Positions 59,470 to 64,000 of a DNA stretch of 64,000 bases are shown here, piece after piece. The notes beneath the pieces were generated by a model that saw nothing but the letters and a program-made list of their open reading frames with translations, made no database searches and was not told the origin of the DNA. Every line of letters starts with the position of its first letter. Positions within the stretch are counted from its first letter, which is position 1. The position numbers and the translations under genes are program-made. Source of the stretch: Sutterella faecalis (lineage in GTDB: Bacteria; Pseudomonadota; Gammaproteobacteria; Burkholderiales; Burkholderiaceae_F); contig NZ_CP040882.1 in assembly GCF_006337085.1 (NCBI RefSeq), positions 992,001-1,056,000 of the forward strand, read 5' to 3'.

Positions 59470-60507
59470 TCAATCGTCCCAGCTGCCGCCCATGATGACG
59501 GGTTCGGGTTCGAGTTCAACGCCGAAGCGGCGCTCAACACGGTCTCTCACCTCATGCGCGAAGCGAAGCACGTCTTCGCCCGTAGCGCCGCCGCGGTTGA
59601 CGAGAATGAGGGCGTGCCTCGGCCAGATGCCGACCTTCTCTTCCGCATAGCCCTTGAGTCCCGCTGCGTCGATGAGCCAGCCCGCGGCGAGCTTCGCGCG
59701 CCCCCCGGCGAGCGGATAGGTGACGAGCGATGGATGAAGGGTAATGAGCTCCCGGGCCTTCAGCTTCGTAACGACCGGATTCTTGAAGAAGGACCCGGCG
59801 CTGCCGGTTTCCCTGGGGTCAGGGAGCTTCGCAGCGCGAATTTCGCGCACCTTTGCCTCTACCGCTGCGGGCGCAACAGCGTCGGAGGGCATTCCTTCAA
59901 ACGCAAGCGCAAGCTCCTTATAGGCAATCACCGGAGTCCAGCGGACAGGCAGGCGGAAAGCAGCCTCGAGAATAATGAAGGGCTTTCCTGCATCCGATTT
60001 AAAGAAGCTCGAGCGGTAGCCGAAGTCGCAGTCTTCGGTCGTGAAGACCCTTTCTTCTCCCGTCTCCGTATTCAAAGCGCGGCACCAGGCAAGGCGCTCG
60101 GCGATTTCAAGTCCGTAGGCGCCCGCATTCTGCACAACGGCGCCCGCAACCGTGCCGGGGATGGCCGCGAGATTTTCGAGCCCGCCGAGACCCCATTCGA
60201 TCGAGGTGCGCACGAGCTTGTCAAGCGCTTCAGAGGCGCCTGCGATGACGAGCGTGCTGCCGTCCTTTTCATCTTCCTTTCGAATGCCGTGAAAAACCGG
60301 ATGAAGAACCAGTCCGGGAACGCGGCTCATCAGAATCACGTTCGAGCCGCCTCCCAAGATATGAAGAGGCCAGCCGCGCTCTTTTGCCGTCTTCACGGCT
60401 TCCATGAGTTCGCCCGTCGTTTGGGCCTCGGTCCAGGCTTCAGCGGTTGCCCGGACCCCAAAGGTTGTGCGGTCGTTCAGTGAATAATTTTCTTCAATTT
60501 TTATCAT
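59470..60507 (-). CDS. murB: UDP-N-acetylenolpyruvoylglucosamine reductase
   Basis: The 345-residue protein starts IEENYSLNDRTTFGVRATA and has the FAD-binding motif HILGGGSNVIL, the GLENLAAIPGTVAGAVVQNAGAYG segment, YRSSFFKSD, and the catalytic ETGSAGSFFKNPVV with its serine. It reduces UDP-GlcNAc-enolpyruvate to UDP-MurNAc. The length suits the type I form. I start at the ATG at 60507; another lies 12 bases upstream in frame. Confidence 0.95.
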   Translation of the reverse strand: MIKIEENYSLNDRTTFGVRATAEAWTEAQTTGELMEAVKTAKERGWPLHILGGGSNVILMSRVPGLVLHPVFHGIRKEDEKDGSTLVIAGASEALDKLVRTSIEWGLGGLENLAAIPGTVAGAVVQNAGAYGLEIAERLAWCRALNTETGEERVFTTEDCDFGYRSSFFKSDAGKPFIILEAAFRLPVRWTPVIAYKELALAFEGMPSDAVAPAAVEAKVREIRAAKLPDPRETGSAGSFFKNPVVTKLKARELITLHPSLVTYPLAGGRAKLAAGWLIDAAGLKGYAEEKVGIWPRHALILVNRGGATGEDVLRFAHEVRDRVERRFGVELEPEPVIMGGSWDD

Positions 60508-60589
60508 GTCTAACCTCACAACGTAGATCCCGGCATTTCCCGGGTAGGATCCAGAAGATTATAGGAAGGCATTCAGACGCATTAAAACA

Positions 60590-60629
60590 TTTCGCCCGGG
60601 AGCACTCGATGGAGAACTTCCGGGCGAAA
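60590..60629 (-). terminator. Terminator after dxs
   Basis: TTTCGCCCGG (60590-60599) and CCGGGCGAAA (60620-60629) form a 10-bp stem. On the minus strand TGTTTTAATG follows. It lies 22 bases past the dxs stop and ends the xseB-ispA-dxs operon. Confidence 0.75.
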
Positions 60630-60650
60630 GACTTTGGAGAGAAGAGGCAA

Positions 60651-62597
60651 TCAGGCTTCGGCCGCTTCGCTATCGAGCGACGCCAAGCGTTCGCGCACCC
60701 GGGCTTCAATCGCCTGCGGGGTGAGTCCGAGCAGTTCGTAGATTTCCTTCTGCGTGCCCTGCTCGATGAATTCATCGGGGATGCCGAACCGCATGACGGG
60801 GAGGACGACTCCAGCGTCTGCAAGCACCTCCATCACGGCGTCGCCCGCTCCGCCCATGAGGGCGCCTTCCTCAGCAGTCACGATGAGCTCATGCGTGCGG
60901 GCGGCTTCCAGAATGGCGTCGCGGTCGATGGGCTTCACAAACCGCATATCGATCAGGGTCCCGTCGAGCGCTTCCGCCACGGGCTTCAGAACGCCCGTCA
61001 TGGCGCCGAAACCGAGGAACGCGACCTTCGAGCCCTTCCGCAGTGTCTTCGAAACGCCGATGGGAATGGTCTCAAAATCCGTCCCTGCTTCGACGCCCGG
61101 GCCTTTGCCGCGCGGATAACGCACCGATGCGGGCGCATCCATGAAGTACGCGGTATTGAGCATCAACCTCGTCTCGCGCTCATCCGAAGGCGTCATCACC
61201 GTCATGTTGGGGACGCTTCTCAATTCGACGATGTCGAAGACCCCCTGATGGGTCGCACCGTCAGCACCTACGATGCCGCCGCGGTCAATCGCGAGCATGA
61301 CGGGGAGGTTCTGCAGCGCCACGTCGTGAATGAGCTGATCAAGGCCGCGCTGAAGGAACGTCGAATAGATGGCCAGCACAGGCTTCATGCCGCCGCAGGC
61401 AAGACCCGCTGCATAGGTCACTGAATGCTGCTCGGCGATCGCCACGTCGCGGTAGCGGTCCGGATAAAGGCGGTTAAATTCCACGAGGCCCGAGCCTTCC
61501 CGCATGGCGGGCGTAATGGCGTAAAGGCGCTTGTCGTGCGCCGCCATGTCGCAGATCCAGCGGCTGAAGACCTGCGTATAGGTGGGCTTCGAGGGAGCGT
61601 TCGACTTGACGATCCCCTTCGCAGGATCAAAGGGCGAGACGCCGTGGTAGAGCGTGGGATCAGCTTCCGCCGGCGCGTAGCCCTTTCCCTTCATCGTCGC
61701 GACATGGAGCACGAGCGGCCGGTCCATTTCGCGGAGATTCTTCAAAACGCTCACGAGGCTCTCGACGTCATGTCCGTCAACGGGCCCGTAGTAATTGATG
61801 TCGAAAGCCGAAAAGAGCGCCGACTGGGGGCTGAGGAACCCGATCGTCTGGCGTTCGGCGAGCTTTGCGACCTCCCAGAGACGCGGAATCGGCTTCATCA
61901 TGCGCTTGCTCATTTCGCGCGCGCTGTTGAAGGCCCGCGTCGAGACGATTTTCGCGAGGTGTTTCGAGAGCGCCCCGGCAGGGGGAGAAATCGAGCAGTC
62001 GTTGTCGTTCACGATGACGAGAAGCCTCAGGCCCTTCTTCCAGACGCCCGCGTCGTTCAGGGCCTCAATCGCCATGCCGCCGGTGAGCGCGCCGTCGCCG
62101 ATCACGGCGATGGCCCAGCGGTCGTCTTCGCCTTCAAGGTGCGCCGCGACTGCCATGCCGAGTGCGGCTGAAATCGAAGTGGAGCTGTGAGCGGTGCCGA
62201 AGGCGTCGAAGGGCGACTCGGAGCGCTTCGGGAACCCGGAGAGGCCGTTCAGCATCCTCAGCTTCGCCATGCCCTCTCTGCGCCCCGTCAGGATCTTATG
62301 CGCATACGCCTGATGGCCCACATCCCAGACGATGCGGTCGTAAGGGGTATTGAAGACGTAATGAAGCGCAATCGCGAGCTCCACGGCGCCGAGCGAACTC
62401 GAAAGATGTCCCCCCGTCTTCGCGACGGAGCGCACCATGAAGTGCCTCAGCTCCCGGGCGAGCTCGGGAAGCTCCTCCACAGGAAGTTTTCTGAGCGCCT
62501 CCACGCCCGTCACCTCGTCAAGAAGCGGATAGTCCATGGGAGCGCCGTAGTCGATATCTCCCGAAGATGAGGCTTTATGCGGGGTGCCTGAAAACAT
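60651..62597 (-). CDS. dxs: 1-deoxy-D-xylulose-5-phosphate synthase
   Basis: The 648-residue enzyme has the thiamine-diphosphate motif GDGALTGGMAIEALNDAG...VNDND, GHLSSSLGAVELAIALHYVF, WDVGHQAYAHKILTGRR, and the transketolase-like pyrimidine and C-terminal domains (YAAGLACGGMKPVLAIYSTFLQRG). It makes DXP, the first isoprenoid precursor. The start is uncertain: ATG at 62597, ATG at 62537, or a TTG at 62648 that overlaps the ispA stop. I chose 62597. Confidence 0.95.
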   Translation of the reverse strand: MFSGTPHKASSSGDIDYGAPMDYPLLDEVTGVEALRKLPVEELPELARELRHFMVRSVAKTGGHLSSSLGAVELAIALHYVFNTPYDRIVWDVGHQAYAHKILTGRREGMAKLRMLNGLSGFPKRSESPFDAFGTAHSSTSISAALGMAVAAHLEGEDDRWAIAVIGDGALTGGMAIEALNDAGVWKKGLRLLVIVNDNDCSISPPAGALSKHLAKIVSTRAFNSAREMSKRMMKPIPRLWEVAKLAERQTIGFLSPQSALFSAFDINYYGPVDGHDVESLVSVLKNLREMDRPLVLHVATMKGKGYAPAEADPTLYHGVSPFDPAKGIVKSNAPSKPTYTQVFSRWICDMAAHDKRLYAITPAMREGSGLVEFNRLYPDRYRDVAIAEQHSVTYAAGLACGGMKPVLAIYSTFLQRGLDQLIHDVALQNLPVMLAIDRGGIVGADGATHQGVFDIVELRSVPNMTVMTPSDERETRLMLNTAYFMDAPASVRYPRGKGPGVEAGTDFETIPIGVSKTLRKGSKVAFLGFGAMTGVLKPVAEALDGTLIDMRFVKPIDRDAILEAARTHELIVTAEEGALMGGAGDAVMEVLADAGVVLPVMRFGIPDEFIEQGTQKEIYELLGLTPQAIEARVRERLASLDSEAAEA

Positions 62598-62644
62598 GCT
62601 TGTGGCCTGAGGTGCAAATACGATATTTTGGCGGTTTTTGAGAT

Positions 62645-63583
62645 TCAATGGGTGCGTCTCACGACGTAGAGCGCGATTTCCCTGAGTCGCTGCGCACCTG
62701 CCTCAGGAACTTCACGATCGGCTTCAACGAGCTGAAGCGCCTGAAGCGCCTCTCTTTCGAGATTCTCCGCACGCTCCCGGGCGCCCTCAAGTCCGAGGAG
62801 CGACACCCACGTGGGCTTATCGTCCTTTTCGTCCTTGCCGGCCGTCTTCCCGAGCGTTTTCGTGTCCTGCGTGCAGTCGAGAATGTCATCGACCACCTGG
62901 AAGGCAACGCCGAGCGACTGCGCGTATTGAACGAGCCCCGCCTTTGCGCCGTCGCCGAGCTTTTCCCAGCATCCCGCCTGTGCGCCCATCAGAACGGAGG
63001 CGAGAATCATCGCGCCCGTCTTCATGGCCTGCATGCGAAGCAGTTCGGCTTCGCCCGGATGTTCGCCCACCATGGCGAGATCTAGGGCCTGACCGCCGCA
63101 CATGCCCCAGACGCCTGCGGCGCGCGCAAGCGTCTGCGTGAGGCGCGCGGCAGTTTCAGCCGGAACCTGGGGCGCGGAAATGACGGTGAAGGCTTCCGCC
63201 TGGAGCGCGTCGCCCGCAAGCATCGCGAGCGCTTCACCGTACTGGACGTGGCAGGTAGGCCGCCCGCGGCGAAGCGTATCGTTGTCCATCGACGGCATGT
63301 CGTCGTGCACGAGGCTGTAGCTGTGGATCATTTCCAGCGCGAGCGCCGCACGGTCCAGAACGGCTTCATCCGCACCGGAGATGACGCCCGCGGCGTAGCA
63401 AAGGAGCGGCCGGATGCGCTTCCCGCCCCCGAGGACGGCGTAGCGCATGGCGCCGATCAGCCGCTTCGGACCTGCCCCGGGGCGCGGCATCATCGATTCC
63501 GCCGCCCATTCGAAATGTCTCGCCCGCTCGTGCGACCAGGCTTCAAAGCCGATTGCGGATTCCTGCTCCTCTCGAGCCGTCAT
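62645..63583 (-). CDS. ispA: Polyprenyl synthetase, farnesyl diphosphate synthase
   Basis: The 312-residue enzyme has the first aspartate-rich motif SLVHDDMPSMDNDTLRRGRPT and the second in VVDDILDCTQDTKTLGKTAGKDEKDDKPTWVSLLG, as in IspA. It condenses IPP with DMAPP and GPP. It lies between xseB and dxs, the standard order xseB-ispA-dxs. Confidence 0.95.
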   Translation of the reverse strand: MTAREEQESAIGFEAWSHERARHFEWAAESMMPRPGAGPKRLIGAMRYAVLGGGKRIRPLLCYAAGVISGADEAVLDRAALALEMIHSYSLVHDDMPSMDNDTLRRGRPTCHVQYGEALAMLAGDALQAEAFTVISAPQVPAETAARLTQTLARAAGVWGMCGGQALDLAMVGEHPGEAELLRMQAMKTGAMILASVLMGAQAGCWEKLGDGAKAGLVQYAQSLGVAFQVVDDILDCTQDTKTLGKTAGKDEKDDKPTWVSLLGLEGARERAENLEREALQALQLVEADREVPEAGAQRLREIALYVVRRTH

Positions 63584-63613
63584 GTCTAGTCTCCGTTCAC
63601 TTGAGGTCTGTCA

Positions 63614-63865
63614 TCAGAAAGGCGTGTCGCCGTCGGCCGCACCGGGATTTTCGGCGCGGATGCGTTCAATCGCCTCGCGGGCGCGCGCGAGCTCCGAGCG
63701 GCAGCGAAGGAGGAGCTTCGCGCCCCTTTCATAACCCTTCACGCTCTCTTCGAGCGTCACGGTTCCGGATGCCATCTGCGCCGTCAGTGCTTCGAGCTCG
63801 GCGAGCGCTTCCTCAAAGGAAAGCTCTTCCGGCGGCCTTGCCGGCTTTTGGACTGCTTCGGTCAT
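63614..63865 (-). CDS. xseB: Exodeoxyribonuclease VII small subunit
   Basis: The 83-residue protein has the XseB pattern SFEEALAELEALTAQMASGTVTLEESVKGYERG. It joins XseA to form exonuclease VII, which degrades single-stranded DNA. It is the first gene of the operon with ispA, 30 bases before it. Confidence 0.93.
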   Translation of the reverse strand: MTEAVQKPARPPEELSFEEALAELEALTAQMASGTVTLEESVKGYERGAKLLLRCRSELARAREAIERIRAENPGAADGDTPF

Positions 63866-63942
63866 GTATCCCTCGGCTGATGGAAGAAAGAATGTTTCGG
63901 GAGGCCGGGAAGACTTTCCCGCCTTCCTGCGGCCTGCCCGTG

Positions 63943-63948
63943 ATTGTA
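63943..63948 (-). promoter_or_regulatory. Possible -10 element of the xseB-ispA-dxs operon
   Basis: On the minus strand TACAAT lies about 80 bases upstream of the xseB start. The -35 region is not clear. The last 50 bases of the window show no gene. Confidence 0.35.
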
Positions 63949-64000
63949 GCGGCAGGAGACTGAAGTCTTCCTTTATGGAAGGCCCCGGGCGTCCTTTTCG

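Noticed and set aside
1..64000. tRNA genes, rRNA genes, CRISPR arrays, prophage
   Set aside because: I saw no TTCRA-type T-loops with acceptor pairing, no regular spaced repeats and no phage structural genes; short tRNAs could still have been overlooked by eye.

Overview
The window is 64 kb of a GC-rich bacterial chromosome. It most resembles an anaerobic, gut-type betaproteobacterium of the Sutterellaceae (Sutterella/Parasutterella-like). That is inferred from gene content: the ompH-lpxD and smc-zipA-ligA orders, an S-methylthioinosine phosphorylase, a large ESPR-type autotransporter, and several exported flavoprotein reductases of the fumarate/urocanate reductase family paired with TtrS-like sensor kinases. 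No database search was possible. I recognised no tRNA, rRNA or CRISPR array.

Layout. 1-6.4 kb: start of lpxD, ompH, an M20 peptidase, a glyoxalase-related small protein, an exported FMN/FAD reductase, a cluster of DnaA-box-like sequences and a DNA-deoxyinosine glycosylase. 6.4-9.5 kb: a DMT exporter facing an unrecognised four-gene operon, three of whose products look like diverged paralogues. 9.7-15.6 kb: a sensor kinase and response regulator, then a lipoprotein carboxylesterase divergent from a Tat-exported flavoprotein reductase, with an 18-bp palindrome between the last two. 15.7-17 kb: a DUF4143 ATPase behind two tandem palindromes. 17-25.7 kb: a complete kdp potassium system (small membrane protein, kdpF, kdpA, kdpB, kdpC, kdpD, kdpE).

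25.8-37.3 kb is the accessory part. It holds an AAA-like/PD-(D/E)XK protein, a relatively AT-rich pair with a frameshifted ClpP-like protease, a complete IS5-family element with 4-bp target duplications, an orphan HTH protein, a 1657-residue autotransporter with a 12-G tract and inverted repeats upstream, and an IS630-family element bounded by TA. Beyond it lies a possible structured RNA (37.37-37.57 kb).

37.7-42.5 kb is a second sensor/regulator/flavoprotein operon, ending in a HAD phosphatase. 42.6-64 kb is mostly housekeeping: def, mtnP-like, ligA, zipA, smc, prmB, an ABC-F ATPase, two unknown genes, murJ, rpsT, a hemolysin III family protein, murB, dxs, ispA and xseB.

The recurring theme is periplasmic sensing of small molecules coupled to exported FAD reductases, as expected for an organism that respires many organic acceptors. 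The most interesting points are the four-gene unknown operon, the possible phase-variable autotransporter promoter, the A8 frameshift in the protease, the two sensor/reductase modules with their candidate operators, and the DnaA-box cluster.
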